This document shows, piece after piece, positions 1 through 11,112 of a DNA stretch of 64,000 bases. This DNA comes from Anaeramoeba flamelloides. Taxonomy: Eukaryota > Metamonada > Anaeramoebidae. The translations under genes were made by a program, and so were the position numbers. Positions within the stretch are counted from its first letter, which is position 1, and each line of letters begins with the position of its first letter. Under the pieces are notes generated by a model, which did not search any database, was not told the DNA's origin, and saw only the letters and a list, made by a program, of their open reading frames with translations. The stretch spans positions 13,579,001-13,643,000 of the forward strand of contig JANTQA010000008.1 in assembly GCA_027625915.1 (NCBI GenBank), given 5' to 3'.

Positions 1-319
1 ACTCAAAAAAAGGCCTAATCGATACTGAAATGTTAAACTAGTGATCGGTAGGTTTTAATTAAGATAACAAGTTGATAATCTACTTTCTGATTTAAAATGA
101 GAAGAAAAAAAAAAAAACGTGAAATTCACTTAATAAAAAAATAAAATTAGCATAAATTGTGACAGTAATCATCTAAAATATTAAAATAATATTTATTCAA
201 TCTACTTTTCAAATCCAATGAAAATTTTTTGTGGTGATCTGTGAAGTCTAGCCAAATTTAAGGCAGTACAAAGTGTATAAAAAAATAATAATATCATTTA
301 CATGACCAAATTAAAAAAA

Positions 320-655
320 CCTCGACACTTTTTGTTAGGTTTTCTAGAGTTTAAAAGAATAGAGTAAAATCTTTATTTTACAAAATTCTTATGAATTCTG
401 GAAAAGCTCCGTCAGGTTTTCTTGAGTTTTCTGTTTATTTGGAAAACCTCAAAAAAAACCTAGAACACGTTCCAGATAAAACAGAAAACCTCAATAAAAC
501 CGCCGTTAGTTTTTCCAGAATTCAAACGAATCGAGTTAAATCTATGATTTTTCTCTCTTCTTTTGAATTCTGGAAAAGTGCCGTTAGGTTTTTTTTACTT
601 TTTGAAATGTAAAGAAAATTTATTTAATTTTCTTTATATTCCAAAAATTAAAAAA
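320..655. repeat. Mosaic palindrome array, copy 1
   Basis: Several self-complementary units lie head to tail. Type A runs from TTTCTAGAGTTTAAAAGAAT to its mirror ending ATTCTGGAAAA (about 332-405), and again at 507-585 with TTTTTCCAGAATTCAAACG mirrored by TTTTGAATTCTGGAAAA. Type B has TTTTTTTACTTTTTGAAAT mirrored by ATTCCAAAAATTAAAAAAAA (about 586-653). A third unit of the type GGTTTTCTTGAG...CCTCAATAAAACC lies between the two A units. Spacers are of the form CGTCAGG, GCCGTTAG and CCTAGGCAC. The same A and B units recur near 10.1-10.5, 30.3-30.6 and 32.0-32.6 kb. Confidence 0.7.
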
Positions 656-663
656 AACCTAGG

Positions 664-753
664 CACTCTACTGCGCTTGACTGAACTCTACGGTACTCTA
701 CAACACTCTGCAACACTCTGCAACACTTGACGGTATTCTACGGCACTTCAGCA
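664..753. repeat. Nine-copy 10-bp tandem minisatellite
   Basis: Nine consecutive 10-mers can be read in register: CACTCTACTG, CGCTTGACTG, AACTCTACGG, TACTCTACAA, CACTCTGCAA twice, CACTTGACGG, TATTCTACGG and CACTTCAGCA. The block is much richer in G+C than its surroundings. It starts right at the GCAC of the spacer that ends palindrome array 1, so it may have arisen by amplification of that spacer. No open frame of note runs through it. Confidence 0.75.
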
Positions 754-844
754 GAATTCACAGGAGAAGCAAGAAACCAATTGAAAAGAGTAACAATAAT
801 AAATAAAACTTTCGCAGGATGTGATTAATAATTGGTATTCCACT

Positions 845-935
845 GCTGTTAGTGTTTTTTACTTTTAAAAATTTGAAAGAGTACAGTAAAATCTTTGATT
901 TAACTCAATTGTTTTGAATTGAAAAAAACCTAGAC
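845..935. repeat. Degenerate type-A palindrome
   Basis: GTTAGTGTTTTTTAC is followed by a GAGTACAGTAAAATC...GATTTAACTCAATT arm pair and then CCTAGAC. This matches the A unit and spacer of the neighbouring array, with many changes. Confidence 0.5.
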
Positions 936-2490
936 AATACCTCCGAAAATTGGGGCACTAGGTAACAGAATATGTAAATATTTTTTACTATTGTAAGTAT
1001 TTTTTATTTTCAATTTTTTTTATTAGCTTTTCCAGATTATTCCAAGTTTTCTAATCATAAGTACTTTGAAAAATTCTCGACATGAACAATAAATTTCATA
1101 ATTTTGATTTATCAGATTAAAGATCTTTTGATTATTTTTTCTAAGAATAACTTTTTTTTACCAAGATTTTTGTCTTAAATTTCTGATAATTTTCTTTTCC
1201 ATTCGATTCTAATCAATAAAAATTATTCTTTTTTCTGGTTTGACTTCTTCAAACATTTTTAAAGGAGCAATTTTTGTAGTTCTTAATACTCATTCGAATG
1301 TAATGTTCTGGATTCAAGTTAATTTACAAAAGAAATTTTGTTAAATTTTCTCAAAAAAACAAATTAACTTTTCTAATACGATTTCCATTTGATTTTGAAC
1401 AAGAAGTAGTCATACCAATTTGCAAAGATAAATAAAAAAAAAAAAAAAAAGTATTTCTAGATTTTTCACATTTATTTGCCTTTTTATTTTTGAAGACCTG
1501 AAAATTATACATTTAAGTTACAAATCATCTTTTTTTCACTAATAAAAATTTTCGAATATTAATCTGGATTTGTATCTTTTAACTTTTATATAGTAACTCC
1601 AAAAAAAGAATTTATTGAAGGAATTTGTTATTAAAATTCAATTTAAACTTTACTGTTATTTTCCAATTAATAAATGAAAATTTAAGATTTTTCAAGTTCT
1701 CAAATATTTTGCTAATTAGTTAGCTGAGAAAATATCTTGACAAAGATCTTGACAAAAGCAATTACAAATGATATCGATATTTTTAGAAATTTCATTAAAC
1801 TTGCTTATTGAACTTTGAGAGAAAATTTTAATTAATATAATTTGTCTTTAACAGTACTATTGAAAAAACAGTTTCTAAAATGGAAAAGATACAAATTTTT
1901 AATTTATTCAGAGCAAAATTATAATCAAGTTAGCCTAATTATATTTAACTCAAGGTTATTTTCTGAATTCTTTTCAATTATACTGATCAGACATTTCTTT
2001 TTTAATATCAATCTCCAAATAGTACAAAATATGTAATTTTCAAAATTTGTAATGAAAAAAGAAAAGTTAAAAAAAGTAAAACAAACCAGAATGTTTTGAA
2101 AAGTCCATTACTGACTTTCTTTTAAATCCTTATTATTACCTTAAGAATGAAACTTCAAGAATAAAAACGATTTTTTTTTCAAAATATTCCCAAGAATTAA
2201 TGATAAAAAAAACAATATTTTAATTTTTTTCGTTTTTTGATTGATGATAAAAAGAATTAATTTGGTGTTGGTATTTTTTTTTGTTTTTTTTTGGTTGACT
2301 CAATTTAAATGCTTTATCTTTCTCATTTACTTTTTATTCAAAATATTTATTTTTTTTCTTTTCGATTTTGATCTTTTGTATTTACTTTTATTTAATGGAT
2401 TAATTGTATCCCATTGGTTTAAATAAACTTCTTTTTGTTTTTAATGCTAAATAATAACCATAAAAAAAAAAAAAAATTTAATCAAAACAG

Positions 2491-2990
2491 AATATTACCA
2501 CCCCTTACAAGAATACCATGTCAGGGTTGCGTCAAGATATTACAAAGGACCAGAGTTACTTGTTGATTATAGAGAATACGATTATTCGCTTGATTTATGG
2601 GCTGTTGGGTGTATGCTCGGTGAAATTTTATTTTTTGTCCATCCATTATTTAAAGGAAACGATAATGACGATCAGTTGGTCAAAATTGCAAGAATTTTGG
2701 GAACAAATGGGCTTTATGAATATTTGAACACTTATAATTTAGAATTAAGTAATCGCTATAAAAAAATTATTGGAAGACACAGAAGAAAATCCTGGTACAA
2801 ATTCGTCAACCAAAATAATAAGCATTTAACTCATGATGTGGCGCTTGATTTATTAGATAAATTGTTAGTTTATGACCATGCAAAGAGATTAACAGCCAAA
2901 GAAGCAATGGCACATAAATATTTTGATGAAATCAGAGCCGAAAGAGAAGAAAAAAAAAAAATAACAACAGAAAAAGAAGAAGAAAATTAA
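2491..2990 (+). CDS. CSNK2A: Casein kinase 2 catalytic subunit alpha, C-terminal exon (5' part not in window or missing)
   Basis: CK2 alpha is a constitutively active Ser/Thr kinase of the CMGC group that phosphorylates acidic sites in nucleus and cytosol. The exon begins after the acceptor ATCAAAACAG (AG at 2489-2490) in a frame whose first codon is completed by an upstream G. It encodes the kinase domain from just past the DWG motif: YYHPLQEY, then [16 protein letters not shown] (CK2's activation-segment and P+1 loop signature), [17 protein letters not shown] (helix F with the invariant D and W), [26 protein letters not shown] and [19 protein letters not shown]. It closes with a charged tail and TAA. 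These are CK2-specific matches, not generic kinase ones. The N-terminal lobe and catalytic loop are not found in the 2.49 kb upstream. Given the 2.1-kb intron in the AsnRS gene here, a long intron is the likeliest reason; a truncated pseudogene is the alternative. Confidence 0.88.
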
Positions 2991-3598
2991 GAAAATTAAT
3001 ACAATCCATTTCATTTTTCTTTTGATTATTACCTTTCTTTATTTTATTTTTTTTTTTATTTTATTTTATTATTTTATCTCTTTTAGATTTAAAAAATATC
3101 TAAATTATATTTTTTTTTTTTTTTTTTTTATATTTTTTTTTTCTTTTCAATTCATTTATCCATTTTTTTATTTTATTTTTCAGTTTTTTTTCTCTCAAAA
3201 ATATTAATCAATTTAAAATTTATTACTATGAAAGATCATGATTCCAATTTTAATAATTTAAAAATTGATTCTAAAAAAGAAATTATAAATATTTGAAAAA
3301 AAAATTTTCAATACTTACTCATTTATAGAATTCTAAATATATTTTAAGAGATCTTTATTAAAAAGGAAATTTTAAAAGAAAAACTTCTCTTTTCTTTTTC
3401 AAAACTCCTTTCCAGAATGCAGAATTGTAGAAAATAAAATTTTCACTTTCTTTTTAATTTTAAAATATGCTAACTTTTAATTTTTGTTTTTTGAAAATGA
3501 GATCAATGATAAAAATTTCTCCAAAAAATAACAGAAGCACATAATTCTTAGTTTTTTGTTTCAGAAATCGAGAATTTTTATGTGTATCAATTTTTATT

Positions 3599-3632
3599 CA
3601 AAATTTGTGTTTTAAAAGTGGAACTGTATGTA
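3599..3632. repeat. Solo end of mariner-like palindromic MITE
   Basis: CAAAATTTGTGTTTTAAAAG followed by TGGAACTGTATGTA matches the right half of the MITE consensus seen intact at 22369-22567, with a small internal change. No left half lies at the expected distance. Confidence 0.45.
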
Positions 3633-4132
3633 AAAGTAATTCCTTTTTTTACTACTAACTTGTTAAAATATTTATTTATTATTTATTCCCACCATTAAAA
3701 TATAAAAAATGGTCTCTTTTTTAAATAACAACACCATATAAAAAAATAACTTTAAAAGCTCAAAAAATAAAAAGAAAAATTTCTACATTAATGAAAAAAA
3801 AAATAACAAACTCAAAAAGTAATGAGGTCCATTTAGTGTTTACAATTTAAAGTGACTCTAGAAGTGACTTGTTTTTTATTATATTAACAATTATTTTTGA
3901 AAAAATAGTGTGTTAAAAGAGATATATTTTTGATTAAGAATAAGTTATTGTTAAATATTACTGAATTATTAGTTGATCCAACGTATAATATCGAAACCTC
4001 CATAATCATTAAATTATAAAAAAATATATATAATCCAATATCAAAATCTCTTTTTTGTAATTAAATGAAAAATGTAAAATAAATACTAGTATACAAGAAA
4101 TAATAATATAAATTTATAAGTAGAGAAATATT

Positions 4133-4215
4133 TATATATATATATATATATAATTTATTAAGTTGAGTCAATGTGTGGTTTTAAGTGAAATATATTTATT
4201 GAGAGAGAGAGAGAG
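4133..4215. repeat. Dinucleotide microsatellites (TA)n and (GA)n
   Basis: A pure TA run at 4133-4152 is followed at 4201-4215 by a GA run. A longer AT run of the same kind lies at 40502-40527. Confidence 0.8.
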
Positions 4216-5677
4216 ATCTATCAAAAATTACAAAATAAAGGTTAATATTTAATAAAAAATAATTATTTATAAAAATATTATTCAAAAAAAAAAAAAAAAA
4301 ATTAACACGATGAAATTAAATGTGGATGAAAAATTGTAGGAAGTATTTATTTTCGTGAGAATTCTTAGAAATTAAACTATGGTTAAAGGAAAGATAAGAC
4401 TTAAAAATTATTTGAATTCAACATTAATATAGTAATAAGACATTTAAATCGATTAGTATTAAAAAATCTTTTTACAACAAGAAAAAAAAAACATAATTAC
4501 CGAATAAAAAATAATATTAAGGAATTAGTACTCTACGAAAACAAGGCAAAATTTTAAAATATGTTATTGATGGTATTCTCTACTTACAAATTTTAGAAAT
4601 TGCTAAGTGTCTCAAAAAATTCTGATCATCAAAGTTACCCAGAAAAAAAAAATTTATTTGGTTAGCGAACAATTTTTTTTTTCCATCTTTTCTGAAAAAG
4701 AAAAATATTAAATTCATTTTATTTTTTTTTTTTTTTTACCATGTTTATTACTATTTTCATCATTTTTATATAATAAAACATCTTTGTTACCAGGATTATT
4801 AATATAAAAAATTGTTTTCTTTCTTGAGATAATTCTTTTGGCTTACCAAACAATTAATTTATAATATATATTGAAAAATAATTGTATTTATTTAAGAAAG
4901 ATAATAAAGTATTAAATTTTAAAGACATTTACAAATTTTATGTAAAAATTATGTTTTTGAAATAAGTTGAAATTCAATTTTTCAAAATAAAATTTTTTTG
5001 AAAATATTTGGGAATAAAGTAATTTTATCCTCAAAATTCAAACTCATTTTTTTAAGATAATAATAATTTAAATTTTTTTTAGGAATCTCACAAATAAGAT
5101 CAAACAATTTGTTTAAAAATTTTTTTCAAAATTGAAAATTTTTTTTTGTTTTTTTTTTTTCTCGCTTTTTTGAAAAACGAGAAAACTACTGTTTATAAAC
5201 TTTAAAGAATAATTAATTTTTTTGTTAAATAGATCGAAATTAAATTGAGAAATTTTGGTTCAACTTATATCAAATATTCATTTATTAAATCATCTATACC
5301 TTAATTAGTATTATTGTCTGAGATTTAAATTGAAATATTAATAATTAAAAATAATTATAAAATAAAAAATTTTCTTGCAAAATCAAGACTTTTCCAACAT
5401 AAAATGAAAAATATGTTTCAGCATTTTTAAGAATTAACTGAATTGTTAATAAAAATAATAGGATACTTTTTTTCTTTTTTTTATTGAAAACATGTAAATT
5501 TTGAATTTCAAAAAATAGACTCAAATTAATAAATTGTTTAGATGATGTTAATTCTTACATTTCATATACTCAAAACACAAATTACAAAAAAAAATTTTTT
5601 AAAAATTATCAACAAAATTTCATTTTATTTTTTAGAAAATAAGAATATATTAAAGATATAATTTATTGGAAATTCAA

Positions 5678-6616
5678 TTATTTTTTTTTGTTTTCCTTGG
5701 TTAAATAATCAGTTATAATATAAAAGTGTTCATGATAAACTAAAATTTTCAAGTCGTCATTTTTTTTGATTTTTTCATATAAAATGCTACATTTTGGATG
5801 AAAAAGCCCATTTGAGGTATTTAAATCTGAAGTTTTTTTAAAAAGATAAAAGAAACGGTTGTTTTCTGATCTATACCAACACTTACAAACATACATTTTA
5901 GAGGTAGTAATTAATTTTATTAAATCTTCAAAACCACTTTTCTCAATCTCCAGGATTTCTTGATTTGTATAAAATCTGGTATGATAACCAGGGTTAAAAA
6001 AACATATTAATTTTCCCAAACCTGTTTGTTCACCTTCTTCCAGCAACCTTTCTAGGGTTCCTTCAGAGTATCCAAACAAATCATTTAAGTCCTTCATAAT
6101 CCATATTAATAGGAAAACAAATCGCCCTTTCGACAAACATTCAAGATATTGATAATTTTCATACTCATGCAGCACTTTGAAAATTTTTGAAAAAAGATCA
6201 AACTGTTTATGGTTTTTTTCAGAAAGATTCGCTACATTGCTTATTGTTTTTTTTAAAGTATCGGTATCAATGTTTTGGATTATATCACATAAAACTTCTT
6301 CGTTTGTTGATTCAAATTTATTCGATAATTCTTGGATTTCTTTTTCTTTTTCATTTTCTTTGGAAGAAGAATTACTTTTAAAATGGTCTATAGTAGTACG
6401 CTCAGTGGAATATGAACCTTTTGATTTACTTATATTTTTCTTTTTTTCTTTTTTGTCGATCTTTTTTTTTGTTTTTCTTGAGGGTTTCTCTTTTGGGTTA
6501 CATGAAAGATTAGATTCAGTACAAAACGCATAATTTTGATTTTTCTGAAATTTCTTGTTGTCACCTTGAAAATTGTCCCTATTTGTTTCTATAGAATCGG
6601 ACTTTGTTGACACCAT
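5678..6616 (-). CDS. Hypothetical charged protein, possibly with a divergent PAS-like C-terminal half
   Basis: From the ATG at 6616 the protein is 312 aa. Residues about 1-105 are low-complexity and lysine-rich, with KTKKKIDKKEKKK as a likely nuclear-localisation or nucleic-acid contact stretch. Residues about 120-310 look folded, with a regular hydrophobic pattern, and include LNDLFGYSEGTLERLL and an aromatic, cysteine-bearing strand (MYVCKCWYRSENNRFFYLF). The first resembles the LxGYSxExL helix of PAS domains, but the match is weak. The start is uncertain. An alternative first exon at 6706-6736 encodes MSRNESPLIK, ends at a GTAAAC donor and would join in frame at 6621 after CACTAAAG (84-nt intron), giving 325 aa. 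The gene is convergent with CK2 alpha, 2.7 kb away. I do not recognise the family. Confidence 0.6.
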   Translation of the reverse strand: MVSTKSDSIETNRDNFQGDNKKFQKNQNYAFCTESNLSCNPKEKPSRKTKKKIDKKEKKKNISKSKGSYSTERTTIDHFKSNSSSKENEKEKEIQELSNKFESTNEEVLCDIIQNIDTDTLKKTISNVANLSEKNHKQFDLFSKIFKVLHEYENYQYLECLSKGRFVFLLIWIMKDLNDLFGYSEGTLERLLEEGEQTGLGKLICFFNPGYHTRFYTNQEILEIEKSGFEDLIKLITTSKMYVCKCWYRSENNRFFYLFKKTSDLNTSNGLFHPKCSILYEKIKKNDDLKILVYHEHFYIITDYLTKENKKK

Positions 6617-7149
6617 TGGATCTTTAGTGCGGAAGATAAAAAAAAATAACAAGAAGGTTTAATAATTGCTTTGTTTTGGGATGTTTGAAAAAAAATACTG
6701 TTTACTTTTAATTAGAGGACTTTCATTTCTACTCATTGCTAGAAGATTTGAAATTCTTAAATAATAGCAAATAAAGAAAAAATGATTTGGACCTTGTTTC
6801 GATCAAAGGAATGTTTATCAAAAGAAAAAAAATTATTAGAATACTCTGTTTAACTGTTGTTTGTTAACATTAAAGTTTTTCTACAGTTTTAACCTTCAAA
6901 AAATTAGATTTTTGATAAGTTTGAAAAAGAAAAGCTTCAAAGATCTATTTTGGAGAAACCAAGTCATTGTTGAAAATAGGCAAACCTTAAAACATTGTTT
7001 TTTAATTGGTAACACAATTTTTAAATCCATTTAAATATTAGAAAAGATTTCTGATTTTATTTTATGATTTGTTCTTTCGAAAAGAGAATTATTGGAAAAA
7101 ATTTTGAGAAAAATTAAAAAAAAAGATCAGTTTTTGTGTTAATTCTTCT

Positions 7150-7830
7150 CAAAAAGTTTCAATTTGATTTCTCAAAAAAAGGAAATTCCTGTTGTCAAAA
7201 TAAAGCGTGAAAAAAAATTTAATACTGTTATTTGAATTATAAATGGGTAAAAATTTTCACTTCCTTAACAATTTCCTTTTTATCACAAAGTCACTATTTA
7301 CAACATATTTCTTTGGTAAGCTCAATTTATTATTGAAAAATTTGAAAATGATGTAAAAATATTTTCCTATAAATATTCAAATACCAAAAGTGTTTCTTTC
7401 GATAAAAACGTGTTTTTTGTTATAGAAGACCTATACAACAACCGATAAAAGAAACTGATAATAAACCCTAAATAAATATGGTATTTGTTTCTTAAAGTGG
7501 TATTATTTTAAAATAAATTGGAAAAAAGAAGGATCAAATTGCAAAATTTATCTCAAAAAAACAAGTAAATTTAGTGAAAATTTTTATCATCAACAAAACA
7601 ATAAAATTCAAAAAACAAAAAAATTTCAAAAAAATTAGGATATTTTTAAACAAATTCCATTCCCTAATTTTAAATTTTATCAAAAATATCAAGACGTTTA
7701 CCTCCAAAATTCATTTGAACTTAGGTATACTATTCGGTAGTGGATTGGATGTTGCCTTAGAACAATAAGAAAAAAAAGTATAGATTATATTTTGAAACAC
7801 GGATTTTAGTCTTTAGGCACCCATTATTTT
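7150..7830 (+). repeat. About 0.65-kb dispersed repeat, copy 1 (partner at 19.4 kb)
   Basis: Shares long collinear stretches with 19405-20065 in the same orientation: AATTCCTGTTG..AAAATAAAGCG near the start, AAATTTTCACTTCCTT, GGATCAAATTGCAAAATTTA, and TTGGATGTTG..TTAGAACAA near the end. It encodes no recognisable protein and is probably a non-autonomous transposon. In the other copy a short ATGTTTCAAAA motif is inverted at the two ends. Confidence 0.65.
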
Positions 7831-8427
7831 GATCAGTGTATTTTTTTGAGAAATTAAAAAAAATATTTAACTTTTCAGAAGAAAGGAACCAAGATGCAAA
7901 TTGTGATATTTTTAGAAAAAATATTCACCAACAACACACCACATAATCTAATAGCATTGTCTTCCATAAGGACAAAAATTAGCTGTTTTCAAAAACCTTT
8001 TTTTTTTTTAAAGTCAATTTTGTTTAATTTAAATGGGGTAATTCACAAAAAAAGTAAATCATAGATCTCAATCTATATTGAAGTTTTTGTTGTTAATTCT
8101 AGTCAAAGAGGTTTGAAATCAAACTCAAGAAATTCATCTTCAACTTTAGGTAGAATTTTTCAATTCAAAAAAATTTTCAAAAATTATAATTACCTCAATT
8201 CAAGAATGGTATGGATTAACCAAATAATACATTTTTTGTTTCAAGTTTAAATGATTTTTTGTCAGACTCAAATCATTTTTTTGAAAAAATTTTCTGGGTA
8301 TTAAGCACAAAATTTTTTTTTCTCTTTCTTTTAAATTTATGTTGAAAATTATAAGACCTTTGAAATAAAAAAAATGTAATTTAATTTTTAAATCTCAAAA
8401 CTTTTCATACTTAATTCAAATTTTATT

Positions 8428-8625
8428 GACAGTTAACTCCACTTTAAAGTCACAATATTTCATCAAAAATAAAGGCACTAAAAAAATCAAAAATTAAGAC
8501 ACAAAACTTTTAATTTTTTTTTACACGAATTATTTTACTACAATTTGAGTAAAAAAAATTCCGAATTGTGTGCTCGAATTTGAATATTTTGTACATTCAA
8601 TTTCATTGAAAGTTTGCACATTAAG
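8428..8625. repeat. Degenerate mariner-like palindromic MITE
   Basis: ACAGTTAACTCCACTTTAAAG at the left and CATTGAAAGTTTGCACATTA at the right match the two ends of the family with many substitutions. The spacing of about 200 bp fits. Confidence 0.55.
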
Positions 8626-9784
8626 GGATTAATCTATACCAAAGAGAAGTCTATGAATAAAGTATCTTACTCTTGTGTGTATATCAAATTAGTTCTTACT
8701 GGTTCTTAGTTATATTAACAATCAATTAATAATCTTATTACATAATAAATTATGTAAATTTTTTTCTTTATGATCCAGATGAAAAATTTTCATTTTTTGA
8801 AATTTTTTTTTATTACTTTTATAATCTTTAAAAATAAATAAATAAATAAATAATGCCAGTATTTAATGATTCATATTTAGAACTTCCAAAAGTTACTATT
8901 TTTTTTAATTTTTTAATTTCAAAGATTAACTCAAGAATCATCAAGTTAAAGAATGAAGATTAATTATTTTTGTTTAATTTTTATGAATCTCATTGTCAAA
9001 ATCAATATATTTTCAATATTTTTGCAATAATTTATCAAAATATTCTATAGGTTTTATATATATATTATTTTGGTGATTGTAATTATTTAATTTTTTTAAG
9101 CAATTAATCACAAATTGAGACAAATTTTAGAAAGATATTGTTCAAAAGTGAAAATTTTATATTAATTATTCATCCTTTTAATTTATCATGAAATTTGGTT
9201 TTTTAAAATAGTCTTTGAGTTTTTTGTACGAATACAAGGATCTTTTTATAATTTATGAAGTAAACTTTTTATAAAATTTTATGAATCTATTTCTCAGAAA
9301 TATCGGAATTATGAAGAATTAAAATGATTTACCTTCAATAACAATAGACTTAATTTTTAAAAATCCCCTTAATATAGTATATTATTTGAATTTGTAAATA
9401 GAAGTTAACATAAGAAAATGTGACGAAAAGTGAAGAGTAACTCTACACAATGAAAAAAATCAAAAATATGAAATGAAATATATAACAAAGTATAAGCATA
9501 AAAAAATATTGTACAAATCTAATCTAATCAACATGTCTTTTTTTTGATTCATTATTTTCTTGAACAATTTAATTATTTCTGTCATCAAAGAAAAAATCAT
9601 TTTCAAATTTATGAAAAAATTGATCAGCTTGATTTCTATAATTTATTACTATAAGAATTAATTTCAGTCAAATAAGTTTATTTTCTCAGCTTTAAAAAAA
9701 AAAAATGTAATTTATTTGAGACATCACTAATATGAAAGAATAAAATATATATAAAAAAGTTAGACAAGACTTCAACTTGAATTA

Positions 9785-10860
9785 ATCATTTCTCCCTTGT
9801 ACATCGAGTTTATTAAAATATAATCAACATTCCAGTTCTTAAAAATCTTGGGGTTGTTTTATTTATTTTTGTTAATAGTATACGATTTTTAAAAGTCTCT
9901 ATTCTAGAAATAAAAGGTCTATTTTTGTGTACATTTTTTTTAATGGGTGTGACAATGAATTTTCACAAATTCAACTTTAGGATATTTTTTCAAGAGATAA
10001 TAACCAATGGCTTTGAAAACACTCTACTTGTCTATAATACTCAAATACAGAAAAAAACTTATGATAAATATTGAAAGTGTCCGTCAAGTGCCTAGCGTTT
10101 CCAGAATTCAAAAGAATAGAGAAAAATCTTTGATTTTACTGAATTCTTTTAAATTTTGGAAAAGCTGACAGCGGTTTTCTTTACTTTTTGGTTTAAACAG
10201 AAAATTTTACTGAATTTTTGAGTTATTCTCAAAAGTAAAAAAAAAAACAATGAAAGTGTCCGCCAAGTGCCTAAATAATTTTTAATTTAAGAAATAAAAA
10301 GAAATTTTTATTGAATATTCTTTTAATTTCAAAAAGTAAAAAAATGCGAACGGCAGTTTTCCGGAATTCAAAGGAATAGAGAAAAATCTTTGATTTTTCT
10401 CTATTCTTTTGAATTCTGTAAAACCTAACGAAAATGTCCTGGTTTTTTTTTTACTTTTTATAATAACTCGAAAATTCAGTAAAATTTTCAGTTTATTACA
10501 AAAATTACAAAAAACCTAAGGAAAAAATTAAAGAAAAAATATTTTTTCCAATTTAATAGAACAAATAATTATTAAAAATAATCACAATAAATGATTCCCT
10601 ATTTGAAAGGTATTCATCTAATTTAGAATACTTTTAAAATATAATAAAATGATCTCTGAGCTAGAAAATAAAATTCTTTTAAATTTCTTGCTATTAAATT
10701 GAAAAAAAAAAATTAATAGAACCTGAAAAATTGATTTTCCAACTTAAATTGTAAAATATCTTTAAAAATATTTTTTGATCAAAGATCCTTTATGAATCAA
10801 AAGTGTTTATTCTAATTGAAGTTATTAAAAAGGAAAAAATTAACAAATATTTGTTTTTTT
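9785..10860 (+). repeat. Long dispersed repeat, copy 1 (partner 31265-32980)
   Basis: Collinear blocks shared with 31265-32980 are GTTTATTNAAATAT..TCCAG followed by TTTTATTTATT, then ATGAATTTT..AAATTCAACTTTA, then the palindrome array, and beyond it TTTTCCAACTTAAAT-GTAAAATATCTT and TTGATCAAA-ATTCTTTAT. The partner is longer because it carries more palindrome units. The palindromes therefore belong to, or preferentially accumulated in, one larger repeat unit. Confidence 0.55.
10075..10520. repeat. Mosaic palindrome array, copy 2
   Basis: The order is A (about 10095-10165), B (about 10173-10240), B (about 10270-10345), A (about 10352-10430) and B (about 10440-10515). The A unit at 10352 is nearly perfect: TTTTCCGGAATTCAAAGG mirrored by CTTTTGAATTCTGTAAAA around ATCTTTGAT. 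Spacers read GTGTCCGTCAAGTGCCTAGC, GTGTCCGCCAAGTGCCTAA and CCTAACGAAAATGTCCTGG. Confidence 0.75.
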
Positions 10861-11112
10861 TAAGATCGAAATAAACAAAAAAATAGAAGTACCAAAAAAA
10901 AATAATTTTATTTTAATTTTTTTTTACAATTATTTTTTATTAGAAATTTCATATGAAATGTCAAAAAAAAAATTATTGGGAAATGATCAAAATAAAATAA
11001 ACTTAATTTCAAAAGTTTAAGATACTAAAATTGTATTTTTGAAAAAAAAATATTATTGAATGAATTATATATAAAATAATAAAATAGAACAAATTAATAA
11101 TTTGAATTTAGT

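Larger units (their letters stand above)
1..2490. other. Gene-free A/T-rich stretch upstream of the CK2 alpha exon (possible long intron)
   Basis: No open frame here resembles a protein family. In particular no upstream kinase exon (glycine-rich loop, catalytic HRD or DWG motif) was found on the + strand. Because the CK2 exon at 2491 is preceded by a splice acceptor, part or all of this stretch is probably intron. It contains the palindrome array at 320-655, the 10-bp tandem repeat at 664-753 and a worn palindrome at 845-935. From 940 to 2480 there are only A/T runs. Confidence 0.5.
2991..5677. other. Intergenic A/T-rich stretch
   Basis: The 3' flank of the CK2 exon is poly-T-rich (3040-3200). 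I see no coding signal beyond that. The recognisable items are half of a mariner-like MITE at 3599-3632 and the microsatellites at 4133-4215. This stretch ends at the convergent end of the minus-strand gene at 5678. Confidence 0.6.

Noticed and set aside
3022-3207. Open frame rich in F, I and Y resembling a membrane protein
   Set aside because: It is translated poly-T with no loops or charged pattern. Such frames occur throughout the window as composition artefacts.
4133-4152. TA-rich tract considered as a replication origin or promoter
   Set aside because: Similar tracts are everywhere in this DNA; nothing distinguishes this one beyond being a microsatellite.
6636-6652. Extension of the hypothetical protein to MLFFFIFR, and similar extensions of the AsnRS, RCC1-BTB and basic-protein frames
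   Set aside because: These upstream codons are TTG or GTG, not ATG. Eukaryotic starts were placed at the first ATG or at a splice junction instead.
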